DNA of 64,000 nt, taken from the NCBI RefSeq assembly GCF_029784155.1, contig NC_073693.1:360482863-360546862 (forward strand), in the 5' to 3' direction. This DNA comes from Uranotaenia lowii. Lineage: Eukaryota; Arthropoda; Insecta; Diptera; Culicidae. The first letter of the stretch is position 1; each line of letters begins with the position of its first letter. Position numbers and translations under genes: made by a program. This document shows positions 1-12,300 of this stretch, piece after piece. The notes beneath the pieces were generated by a model that was not told the DNA's origin, did no database searches, and worked only from the letters and a program-made list of their open reading frames with translations.

Positions 1-2081
1 TTGTTGCAGCTTAAGCTTGTATTATTGTTTGTTCCGATTTTTTTTTCAACTACGCATGTACCCTAAGTTCATCAGATTCATCAACACCTGCCCTAGATTC
101 CATATTTTTAAGTTCGCCTTAGTTTTTTTCCTTAAGATTTGCTCTCCTGAAATTAAACCGGTACTTGAATTTGTTTTTTTATGTATAATACTAACTTCCG
201 CTTCTTAAAAATCAATATTTATTTCGGCCTGATCTAGCGCACTAGGCTGAAGTTTTTGTTGGAACAGATTTTGTCTTTCGCTTTAATTGAACCCGGAAAA
301 TGCGTTTACCTAACGTTTTACTGTAAATACTGCTTTATTGATTGTAGAAACTTTCATTTGTTGGGTTTGAAAGGTGGAATTGTGAATTGTGGAGCTTTGT
401 GTTAACTAAAAAAAAAAGAAAATAACAGAACACTAAAACTGGAGGGAAAATCTGGCGACTAGACTAGTTGGTGCCGTTTCTTCCATTCTTCCTTTATACA
501 AAATTTTACTCTTTAGTACATTTCTAATTGCGCGCGATAGTAATAGTTTAAAAAAGGGGGATTATAGATTTCCTGCTGCGAGAAAGCTAAAACAAAAAAA
601 AAAAGATTCGCGTTCCTACAATGCTACACTGCTGATTCTGCTTCTACACGTTAAAACTAAATTGGTTGATTTTGCCGCAAGCTACATAATAAATACACGT
701 GCGTCCCAGCTCGATCGAGGTTCGTCACCTACTTTTGCCACGAGGACCTTGCTACTAGGCTGGGCTCGCTGATCGCGCTTGTTCCTACTACTGACACTGC
801 GCTTCGGATGTTCGTCGATTGGTTGTGACATATAATGGTTAAGTTGTTAGGATTAGTAGTTGTTTCCGGTTTTAGTTAGTACTTGGGGAGTATCGAGGAG
901 TGGTTGTTAGCGAGTTATGTTTTGTGGGAAGTTTTGCTCGGGGAAAGGTACACTGGAAGTCATAATTTAAACAAATAAATATAGTGTTCTTTAGATTCAA
1001 AGATACTCGTCATAGATCCGGACGGCGGGTTTCCAGATCTAGCTACTATAAGCTATACGAAAAAAAAAATACTACAACATAGTGACGGATGTGAAAATCG
1101 TTGATTTCGCTTCGTAACCTACTTAGTCATTTCGATGTTCGTTTTGGGTTATTCGCTCGTTGCAAAGTTTTTTTTTTAAAGAATATTTTAGAAAGAGAGG
1201 AACGAAACCGAGGGTAGTTCACGTTTTAGATGAGTCCCCTCGGTAGTATTTAAGAAGGAACTTATCCAGGTGTTCACGCCACTTTTCGATTGTGGCTGTA
1301 TTGTTGGAACCAAGATCGATGTAAAGTGCAAAGAATACTGCCAAAGATAAGCTACTCAAACTACTTAGGAGGATTAGTTGAAGTAGGAAGTCCTATAAGC
1401 AAGGTAGGTAAATGTTAGGTTAGGAAAGTTTCCGGTCTCGTTAGTGAAACTTAGCGTGTGTGTGTGAGAAGATGAGAATTTGGTTAGCTGGTCCATTGGG
1501 TCCGTCCATGCTCCGCCTGAACCATACCGCCGCCAGTCGAACAAAGATGTCACTAGCGTGTGCTGAAACGAGATTTTGGTTTTTTTTTAAATTCTTTCCT
1601 GGACCTTGTTTGACTCTAGTGACATCCGTTGTTCAAATCGCGTGAGAAAATGTTTAACCGTTGTTGAACGCCACCACACGGAACTGAAAGCATTTCCCGC
1701 TGCCGTAGTCTTAGTGGATTGGGCGCCACACAAGAATGCCACTGTTTGAGTAAAATTAGAACAAAAAAGAACTGAAACAAAAGCAACTAACAAATATCGT
1801 TAACCAGAATTAGCAAAGCTTCCACATGCATTGCGAACGTGGTGCAGATTAGCAGCGGTGGCGGGAAGGATTTCGGAGCCAGTTGCCTGTTTACTTTTTT
1901 TTACTGTGCCACCAGGAACACGTGTGAGCTGCTGGAGGAAAAAGATGGATGCTAGGATGAAAGTGTTGGGTGTCAGTACCGGGACCCTACTTTTACCTGG
2001 ACAGTGGCATGTGGTTAGCTACGAAAAAAATAAACAAAAAAAAAACGAGACCAGAAAACATCGGTTTTAGCAGGGTAGGAG
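1..2081 (-). other. Probable 3' UTR and downstream flank of the ZP gene
   Basis: No coding sequence with family resemblance is visible on either strand. The sequence is less AT-rich than the introns and lacks recognisable transposon ends, which suits a long 3' UTR transcribed from the minus strand. The only minus-strand AATAAA signals seen are far downstream (plus-strand TTTATT at 334-339 and 216-221), which would give a 3' UTR of about 1.75-1.85 kb. Short plus-strand ORFs here (for example 1831-2070) lack any recognisable features. Confidence 0.4.
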
Positions 2082-3362
2082 TTAGTTGACCTTGAGGAAC
2101 TGCGACACGAAGGTCGGTGCCGTACCTTTACGATCGAAGTGTCTCACCCGGACGAAAAGGAATGCCGCCACGAGAGAGGCTACGGCAAGAACCAAGAGGA
2201 GCATTACCAAACCACCGACAAAACTCGGCACCGACATGCAGATCGTTTCGGGATCGACGGTTCGCTGCGACTGGATCACTACGGTTTCGTTGCTGGCAGC
2301 ACTGTTCAGTGCGAAGTTAACGTCTCCCGGTGCCACGACCTGGATGACTCGTTCGGTGTTGACGTCGGTCATTTCCTGGGCATCACGTTTGTAGATTCGT
2401 GGCTTGACGACAACGGTCATGGTGTCGCGTCGTCGGCGAGCTCCCCGCAGATCATCGAGACCTTCGACGGAACGTGGTCGACCACCCAAGCTGACCAGGT
2501 TGCCATCGTTGACCATTTCGTCCTTTCGCTTGGTGACCGTCACATACGATTGACCAGGCTGTGGTGGTGGGGGTAGATCGTGGATTTCATTGTTGATGGC
2601 ATTCTGGTTCGGGTTCGATTGTGCTGCGTCCGATACGTTCTGGTCTTCTTTGCGTTCCGCTGAAGATCCCGAAGTTTGTGCTTGTGGTGGTGGAACAACA
2701 CTGTCCTGATTTTCCGAGAAAGCACCAGTTGAATCAGATGGGTGACGAGGATCTGGGTACGCTGGAGGAACTCCGTATTCAGGCAGAGCTGGTGGTCCAT
2801 ATTCTCCACTTAGAGCTCCAGGGGCTCCATATTCTCCAGACAGGGTATTACCGGAAAGTCCCGGAAGACCGTAATCATTTCCACACTTGGGCTCTGGGCA
2901 ATTGTATCGGCAAACCTGAATCACACACTGGAAGTGGACATTCATCGAATCCGGGAACTTGAAGGCCTGGAAGTATGCGAACGACACGACCGACGCTGAC
3001 GGTCCGAAATTCTTGATCTTCTGGAACTTGCTCATAATCTTGGGTCGCACGACGCATCCATGTTGGTCGACCAGTTGAATTGGGGCACGTTTTCCGTCGT
3101 GAGCGACACAGTTTCGCACCAACATATCGAACTTGTTCTCGTCATCCTTGATGGCCAGCACCATGGTCATGGTTTGACCGATCTTCACAATACCCGATAC
3201 CTCGGAAGCCCACGGTCCCTTTCCGACCTGGATTTGCATCCAGCATTGGAGGTTATCTCCCAAGAAGTTGGCAGTGACGGCGTGCAGCATATCAACTTGG
3301 AACGGACGGAACGTGACGGCCTTCTCGTAGAAATCGTACCAGGTGCACCGGAGCTTACGAGC
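2082..3362 (-). CDS. Terminal coding exon of the ZP gene: ZP-C half, furin site, transmembrane helix
   Basis: 1281 nt including the stop; residues 187-612. The acceptor TTTCAATTTTAG ends at 3363 and the exon opens with ARKLRCTWYDFYEK in phase with exon 2. Visible family blocks are GDNLQCWMQIQVGKGPWASEV, KIGQTMTMVLAIKDDENKFDM, RNCVAHDGKRAPIQLVDQ, FQAFKFPDSMNVHFQC and a cysteine cluster CRYNCPEPKC closing the ZP domain near residue 346. A proline/tyrosine/glycine-rich linker and an Asn/Gln-rich stretch follow. GARRRRD (about 494-499) is a furin-type site; a second dibasic KRD sits about 13 residues later. A hydrophobic helix GGLVMLLLVLAVASLVAAFLFV is followed by RVRHF and a short tail ending SQFLKVN. 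Using the internal ATG at 3290 as the start would drop the first 24 codons of family sequence and is not right. Confidence 0.95.
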   Translation of the reverse strand, partial: ARKLRCTWYDFYEKAVTFRPFQVDMLHAVTANFLGDNLQCWMQIQVGKGPWASEVSGIVKIGQTMTMVLAIKDDENKFDMLVRNCVAHDGKRAPIQLVDQHGCVVRPKIMSKFQKIKNFGPSASVVSFAYFQAFKFPDSMNVHFQCVIQVCRYNCPEPKCGNDYGLPGLSGNTLSGEYGAPGALSGEYGPPALPEYGVPPAYPDPRHPSDSTGAFSENQDSVVPPPQAQTSGSSAERKEDQNVSDAAQSNPNQNAINNEIHDLPPPPQPGQSYVTVTKRKDEMVNDGNLVSLGGRPRSVEGLDDLRGARRRRDTMTVVVKPRIYKRDAQEMTDVNTERVIQVVAPGDVNFALNSAASNETVVIQSQRTVDPETICMSVPSFVGGLVMLLLVLAVASLVAAFLFVRVRHFDRKGTAPTFVSQFLKVN

Positions 3363-6300
3363 CTAAAATTGAAACAGATGTTAGAAAAGGGTCTCTCAAC
3401 CTTTTGTTTTTATTCATTATGATTTTGACTTAATCTGGAATTGAACGTTTATTTCTATTAAACTAGAAACATTATATGATGGTTTTATCATCGTTTGTTA
3501 TGTTTGTTAATTAATTTTAACAGTAAGAACATTTCAAGATTATGAAAATTTTTAGCCAGTTAGAAAGTTGGAAGACATGAATAGATGTTGAAAATGAGCG
3601 AGTAGATTTTTTTCCAAATAGATCAACTACTTTCAGGTGGTGCAGTCAGGTCAGATAGAATTGATCCCATCATTTCAAAGCAGATCACCAAGCATGATTC
3701 TCCCCACGAGTGAACCTTGCGCGGTGAAAAGTATGTTTTTTTAGTCGGAAGCTTTTAAGATTTCGAAATTGCAGACGGTTAGAAGGTTAGAAGAGATGAA
3801 AAGCAGTTGAAAACGAGAGAAGAAGCTTTATTCAAAATCTTTGATAGGGGAGCTTTGTTCTTTATTAAAGGACATTTAATCCATTATACAGGGGACCTTA
3901 AGCTTTGTCAAAATCGATAGTTAAAAGGTTCATTGATTGGTTTTTTTGCCATCTCAAAAAAAAAAAAAAAATAGAGTTGATAATTATTGCTTTGAAAATA
4001 TAGCATAATGAAGTTATTCTCCAACGATTGACTTATTATAAGTAACTGAGAAGGATTATCTACAAATACTGGTTTCGTAAAGAGTGTTTTATACTTTTCT
4101 ACTAAATTTCAATATGCATATTGTATTGGATTATGAGGGAGTGATTAAGGCTATTTACCCATCACTTGAATCAACAATTTGCGTTTTGAAATGCAGACTT
4201 ACATGGCTGTGTTATTCTTGAAAACTCTTTAAAATTCCTTTAAATATGTTTTTTTTTTGTTTTTTTTTGTTTTTTTTACAAATTGATTATATAGACTGTT
4301 AGAAATTATAAGCACACCTAATATTAACGGTCATTTTGAATTGAATTTTTTTTTTCGACTTCTTTTAGCTGCATCCTTTCTGTACCATCAAACAAATAAA
4401 AAAAACAATTAGTTTGTGGTTAAACTCCAAAATGCATGGTCTTACTCCAGAGAAGAGAAAAAGTATCGTACACAAGTGGTGTACAGTGAGTGGAATCTTA
4501 TTGAGAAATTTTGCAAAGAAGAGGACGTGAGCGTCGGAGCGGTACTGACAGCTATTAAAAAATATGGTGAACATTGTACATTTGAAGATGAACCGAGGAG
4601 TGGTCGAAAATCTGGTCCTGGAAGTCCTGCTATCGACAAAAAGGTCACTGATGCCTACAAACAGAAACCATCGGCTTCCGTTCGGGATATGGCGAGAAAA
4701 GTTGCAGACTTCGACGTCCAACGCGATGCGTGCTAAAGAACGACTTGCGCTCAAGACGTACCGGAACCAGTTAAAACCTCAAGCCGCTTCTGTCAAACCG
4801 AGAGCCCGGAAACTGTCTGACTCAATATTTTGCAATGCTCTGGGTGCATTATGATGGACGATGAAACGTATGTGAAATTGGACTATAATACCCTTTCCTG
4901 GGCCACAATACTTCACTGTACGCAAGGATAAGGATATCCCCAAAACGATACCCACAACTATATCAAGGAGTGCCTCCAGAAGCAGCATGATGAACCCGTC
5001 ATATTTTTCTCGATTTGACATCATGTCATTACGCCGAAGACACACTAGGGTGGTAAAAAATCCAAAAGGTCTGTTTTGTGCCGGAAAACATGAATCCGCC
5101 AAATTGCCCTGAGACACGGCAAATCGAAAATTTTTGGGCTTTGACCAAAGCAAAGCTACGAAAATACCAGCTACCAGCTGATGACATTGGAAAATTAAAA
5201 AAGGATTGGCCAAAAGTGATGATAATGGTGGCTAATGCAACTGTGCAGAAGCTTATGAGTCATGTTCGAGGAAAAGTGCGAAGTCTTGCTTATGATTAAA
5301 GATTTTCATCAAATAAGTGTACAGTGTTGGGTAGGACACAAACAATGATACAGTGTGCCAAATAAAATAAATAAAATTTAATAAAACAATTTTTTTTATT
5401 ATATTAAAAGTGTGCTTATAATTTCTGGAACAGTCTATAATCATGAAAATCGGTTATAAAAATTACGTGAATATTATAAAAAAATACATTTCATTAAAGT
5501 TATTTTTTGTCTTCAACCCGGAAAGCCCTATTGCATTGTTTTGTTTAAACAGGAATCATGGTTGAAATAATTTTCATTTAATACTTTACTCTTTATATAT
5601 TTATTGAATGTTATCGAATGCCTCACAGGCAGAGATGCCAATGTGCCAGGATTTGCCTGATTTTTCGAGGCTCCCCTGACAACCTGATAAGCAATTGGAT
5701 TTCCCTGATTTTGGAAAATAAGCCTGATTTTTCCTAATTTTTGCGAATGCGGAATATGGAATATGGAACTTAATTAGACCATTTCTGAAGTAAAAATGAA
5801 GTGAAAAAACGACCAAAAAAAGGTTATCACTTTAAGCGTAATTTCCGTTATTTTGACGTATCCTGATTTTATTTCACAAGTCTATTATTTTTGGAAAAAA
5901 AAAAATGTTGGCAACCCTGCTCACAGGGATAGGAGTTTCCTTAGGGAATGTTTTGGAGCATAGGAGCTGTAGGAAAAACATGATCGTACCATTTACCAAA
6001 ATGGATCCTGATCTCTACCTTTCATGAACTAATACAACCCCTTCCTTGGATAGTTGAATATACATTCGCAGACGTGCAGACGTACAAACGGTTTCCATAG
6101 CTGATCATACTAACTTATCGCTGGTTTTGAGGGATGAATCATCCGCACAGGATGAAAATCCCAGGAAAAGAAGAAAAAAGAAAAATCTCTGGTTCTTACT
6201 ATTTCGAAATTCTTTTTGCAGTATGCAGGAGCAAGAGGTTGCTAGTTGAACCTGAAGAGTATCATACTAACATTCTTTCATTTTTCCCCATTGACTAAAA

Positions 6301-9300
6301 GGACGTGGCCGGCGCAGTTATTCATCTTTCAAAAAAGGAGAGCATCAGTTTTGCGGATTGAATTTGTTTTAAGTTTTGCTTGGTATTTTTGTATATTTTG
6401 AGAGTTTTGTTATTTTTACAATAGTGTTATTGATGTGATTTTATTTTTATGGTCCTCGTATTCTTGCCATGTTTGTTATTTTTGAAAATTTTGTGGTTTT
6501 GGTAATTTCGTAGATTTTGTCAATTTTCCAATGTTTTTATTTTTGTTAATTTAGTCACTCACTATTGCCGTTTTTGAGATTTCTTCAAGTTTTGTTAGTG
6601 TTGTGATTTTTTCAATTTTCTCAATTTATGTCTGATTATTTTCTTTTTTTTTGTCTTTTTATCAAATTTATTCTGTCAATTATGTTATTTTTGTGAAGTA
6701 ACGTAACGTAAGTACGTTTTTTATGTTTGTTTGTATGCAATTTTTGTAATTTTTTCATATTTGTTGTAATTTTAACTCGACACGCGTAGAATCCTTGAAA
6801 AATATAATTTTAAAGTTTATGCTTTATTTTAATAAGATTTGGACACAATTCTCAAGTAACCAAAAGTTCTATAGAATGGTCTCTTAGAAGCTTACTTAGT
6901 CCTGATTGAAGGCTCTATAGCGTTTAACTCACCTGAAATTTTTAAATTCTTATCGATACTTTCAAATTCCATAGCAAAGCTGTGTAGAAGGCTACTCAGC
7001 TTCCAAGTGAAACTCAGAATAAAAAAAATCTAGCGATAAAAAAGCGTTCTAACCGTTTCTGGCTTTGCATTCTGACATACCTTTAAATCTTTTTTATTTT
7101 TTTTTTCTGTTTTCAACAAGATTTACACTTAATATAAAAAAATTCCTGCATGGAGATTTGAACCTCAACCTGCGAGATGAAAGCTGAGCACTCAACCTTT
7201 GTACTATGGGCCACGGGGGAAAGAAACTATCGTTGCCTTCAATTTCGCACACCATGCGTTGACGATAACCGTTTGAATAATCAATTAAACGTAAGTGTGC
7301 GAACGGAATTTTTATTTTTTTTGTGACATTTGTGTCCCATTGCATAAAGTTTTTTTTTTCTAAAATAGCAGTTCAAAAAAGGAATACAAAAGTCAACAAA
7401 GTTAAGCTAAACTAAGCTAATTGCAGCTCAAAAAAGGAATAAACTCAAATATGTGGGCCGTCAACAAGTCGCTGCTATTTCCGTAACAATCCAATTTTAA
7501 AGAGCTGCAGGAATAAATGCAACAGGAGGTAGTTATAATCTGTTTCCACTTAATTTATTTTTGATTTTGTTTTTCCACTTATCACATTTTTGTACGTTTT
7601 AGGTTATTTGGCTGAAACCAGGAATTAAAATTTAAGAAAATCATCAGAACTGCACGCTTTTCAATGCAGAAAATTCTCTGTATTTAACATTGGAAAAATG
7701 AGAGTTCAATCGGCCCACATTTCCACCGTGCTTATCGATGAATTTCCCGTCTCAATAACCTGCATGTTCTAGGTGGTGGATGTGTCGTTGTTGTTGCTGT
7801 GAGAGTTGCTTTCATCGAAGAGGCAAATTGGAAGAGTCGGAATCGAAATCTCTATTTTCCTACTGGTGTGGAATATGTAGAAACTTTTAAATTTCAATTT
7901 AAATTGTGAATGTAATTTTAATTAATGAGCTAAATAGTGCTGATAAATATACATTTCCTAAATAACTTTCACATTTTTAACGTTTCTCCCTCATCCTCCT
8001 TTTGAAAATTCATATGAAAAATTTCGACACAACTCGAACATCACCTAAATTCCATATAAGTTCCGCATGGAACTAAAAAGTTTGTTAGAGGTTCCGTGTG
8101 GAACTAAAAATGTCTTTTGAAGTTCTGCTTCGAACTAAAAAGTTCGTTAGAAGTTCATTAGAAATTCAAACGGTAGTTTAAAATGATTTTCGAATTTTGT
8201 AAGTCACTTAGAACGCACAAAAATTTTCATGGATATTAATTAACTTTTCATGTTTGTTCAGAAATATAAATTAAGTACTTACAAGAAATGGTCGTTATTT
8301 CTCTCGAGTACCGTTATTTCAGCCAAAAGTGAACTTAGAATTCACATGATTTATTACTGTTTATAATAACGTGTAAAGAACTGAAAAAGATAAGCACACA
8401 ATTTTTGGAACCTAAATAAAACTTTAACTACAGGTCGAACTCGATTATCCGTGGACTAGATTATTCGTTGTCTCTTATTCGTGTTTTTTGACGCGATTTT
8501 CCGTGCATTAAAAATTTTATTTTAGTGTATTTTTTCAAAGTGTTATTTCCGTTTTTTTCTTTTTCATTCAACTAAAAGCGATTTTGAGCCTTTTTCATAT
8601 GTTCATGTTTTTACTAACCAAAACAAGACAAACTCTCTCTGATTTTAATTACAAGCATATTTAATTAGAAACATCCATCGGTACTGAATGGTAAATTTCC
8701 TTTAATTTTGATTTTTGTTATATTTTAGTAAATTTTATGATTTCTTTTCTGTAAAGTATAATTAAATTTTGTTATGCCATTTTTAATTTTTAATTTTTTA
8801 TGTCAATTTTTAGGTTTTTTCTAATTTTGTTTTTCTTGGAATTGTAATAATTTTTTGTATTTTTTTTCCATTTTTTAGATTTGCAATGCTTTTATTCTGT
8901 GTTTTAAACTTTGTATTTTTGATTTTTTTTGACGTTTATGTCATTCTTGGAACTTCCTTCAGTTAAGGTTTTATTAGTGCAGTGAAATTGATATTTTGTT
9001 GTTAGCCTAGTAAACACAAAGGATAGACTTCATTGCACTAAGTTTGCAATACTATTTTGTAAATAAATGTTAGTGTTGCAAAATTAAAACTGTTCAACAA
9101 TCTCAACTGACGTTGATTTATTAGTTTAAGAGACTTTGTCAAACATTTAAAACAAAGTATTTTAACCAACACATATCGAATCCAGAGATCATGGACAATG
9201 ATTGCCCCATCATTACGACGAGCTTACCTGATCCCACACTTCCTGCACGTACGGATCGTACTGGATGATGATGGTATTTTCGACGTAGCTTCCGGAGGGC

Positions 9301-12300
9301 GTCGGCGCCCCGAAATTGGCTGCATTATGGTTGGCCGAGCTGCTCATGCCACAGCTATTGAGGAAGATCTCGAAGGTGGCGCTCAGGTGTCCGGTGCCCG
9401 GTTTCAGGTGCACGCAGTGCGGATCACTGTAGAATCCCTTCGAGAAGATCATTCCGTAGAAGGGTCGATCGAATTCGATATTGACACGCATGTGCGTTTT
9501 CTCGCATTGCACCTGCAGGTGCTTGATCTGGGGACTGTCGTTGGAGCCGGACAGCGGCCAGGGATCATCGCTTCCACCGCTGCTACTTCCGCCTCCGCCG
9601 CCGCCGCCGCCACTCAACAAACCAGGCGTACCATATACTGGTGATGGTGCTGGCGGCCCATAGACGGCCCGATGTTCCAGGGGAAGGGCGGCCGAGTCCA
9701 CAAGGGGAGCATCACAGTGGACATTCTGTCGTATAGAAAAAAAGAAGAAAAAAACAGTTGTAATAAGGTAAGTGTCACAAATTTTCACTGCAATGTGCAG
9801 CGGAACGATATGGGAAACACGTAAAAGAGAAAAAAAAAAGCCAACTTGAAATTCCACCGACTGAAGAAAAGTGGCGGCATTAATCGACCTTAAGTGTGAA
9901 GTTTGCGTGAGCATACACCATCATCGTATCGTGCCCGGTCTGAACAAAACGCGTGTAATTAAAAATTCGTTTCCAAAGAAATGCTACGCTCAAATTAACA
10001 CGCTTTCTCGCTCCGACCAATATTGAGCTGAGAAACAAAACAAAATGCACGGAGGCCCGGAGAAATCCGGTTTCCTTTTCAAGAGTGAAGAGATTGCTTA
10101 ATCACTAAATGTGGCCTAATCTATATTTCTTTTGACTGCGGCTTTTGCGCGGCTATTTGTTGGAAGTAGGTAATAAATAGCTTCCTAAATATTGCGTAAG
10201 ATTACGTCGTTTATTGAGCAGATCATCAACAAAGGTTCGTCGCTTTCTCCGGTTGAGATCTTTCATCTACGGTGAGATGGATGCGTTTATGGCGGATTAT
10301 TGCGTATGGGATTGCGCAAAGTCTTGGGCGGAAAATTAGGTTAGCAGTCGACATAAACCCGGACAGGTGACCCCGAGTCGTTGGAAGGTTTATGTTTCTT
10401 TCCTTTGAAGAATAATTGCTAGAACTTAGATGGTGTGTAGGAGTGTAGGCATGTTTATGATGATTGACTTAGGCATCGACCCTTGTTAAACTTTTTGTTT
10501 GAAATCTAGGTTGAGAAAAGGTTATGGAATCATAAATCATATGCACGCAATATTTCCACTTAAAAGTACAGTACTGAACGAAATAAAGTACGCAATTGCC
10601 GTGAAAATTTTCAAATTCCTGTATTTTTTTCACATAAGGAATATCAACTCAAAATATTTTGAGAAATTGTTGTATTTTTGATATACTAACGACTGGTGAA
10701 AAAATTATGTCTAAAAATGGCTCAAATTATGGTCAAAAGGGTTTTATTATTTGTTTATTCTTTTTAGAGCGCGATTCGTAAACTTCAAGCTAAAAACCTC
10801 TAGGAAGGATCCTTTTGAAAGCAAAATTGTTTGAAAATACGTTTAAAAATGAACCAGGAACACGAATTAGAAGCATATGGCTAAAAACCTTAGCGGTTCA
10901 GCACGATAGAGAAAACAAGCAGAGGTCTAAGAAATACACCGTTGAATTCTTCGAAAGGTGACTTAAAATTATTTTACAACTTCGAATATTTGTCTAAAAG
11001 TATTTTCAAAATGCTGATTTTTGAGTCTGCTGTCATTATTCCTTTCTTACAGACTATCGGTGTCTGTAATGAACAAAGCACCTCACATTATACTGCACTT
11101 TACTTGCTTTGAAGTGTGTTAAAATGGTTCTCGTTCATACTCATACTCGTTCTTTGAGCCCCAAATCTCAAATTTACTTCGATGGCTTCAGATAACCTGT
11201 TTCTAGAGTTCTATGAGCTTGCCAATGCATTCTGAGCGAATTTTTGGGTGTTTGAGACGTCTCAAATTAACATTAGCCGAAATTGTATGCTGAATGCAAA
11301 ATGAAATCGAGATATCGAACCAATGGTCTTCATAAGCCAAATTCATTCTATAACTTCAATTTTAGTTACCTTAAAAAACCTGCCACTGACAGACAGTGTC
11401 CGTAAGATTCTCTCTAAACATGTCTTATAAAAATTCAAATATTTGGAAAGATCGACTTTGTTTTGTGATGGAATATGGAGAGACTTGAAAATGTTTATAT
11501 TGTTTCTTTCAGAAGCAATGCGGTTGCGCTAGATCATCTAACCCAACGGTTGCAATGCACAGCCAATTTGGCACACCATCTTGTGCCAATTTTTCAACAC
11601 CCCAAAGATGTCATTTTTGGAGTAGAGTTCGATCTGTGAGTGTATGTTGAGGTATATAAGAAAGTTTTTTTTTCAATTCTTTCTAAAGCGGGTCATACAT
11701 TACACCACATTTGTTCAAAAGAGATGATATTTGATGATATTCTGTTGGTAAGAATTTGTATCTTGTATGGCTATGCTTGAATTAGTACGCAAATTGGTCT
11801 TGAAAAATTGGTCTGGAAAAATCTGTCGGGATCGATTTTTTCTGTGCAGACAACCCTCTATGGCAGGGGTGAGCAACCTTTTGAACCAATGGGCCATTTT
11901 TTTTTTTATTGAAAATCTTCTCGGCGGGCCGCACACATTTAAAATTACACAAGTCAATTATCCACAGAACTCTAAATCAGCAATCGGTTTTCAAATTGCT
12001 GGACTTTCCAGCAATTGATCTAGTTTTCTGGAGAATCAGCAATCGAGTTGTCAAATTGAAGTCTACGCTGAAGCAAGGTGAGACTTTATTTCACGAACTT
12101 TGATAAGATTAACACAATTGTTCCTATTTTCTTCTATATTATAGCAATCAGTTATCAAGTCAAGGGTGAGTTTTTGATAGATAAGTAGTTATTTCATGAA
12201 AGATACTAATCAAAACTCTATTTCAGGTGGCGGATGATTAACACTTCGGCACAAAGCTGCCACCCCAGGCCCGGTTTTTGTACATTAAAATAACATGCGG

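Noticed and set aside
2086..3422. Antisense ORFs of up to 145 codons opposite the ZP terminal exon
   Set aside because: Shadows of the strongly biased minus-strand coding exon; no recognisable domains.
9726..9914. Upstream extension of the exon 2 reading frame to an ATG at 9914
   Set aside because: It crosses a good acceptor (pyrimidine tract then ACAG at 9726) and reads unlike the family; the 45.9-kb signal-peptide exon fits in phase instead.
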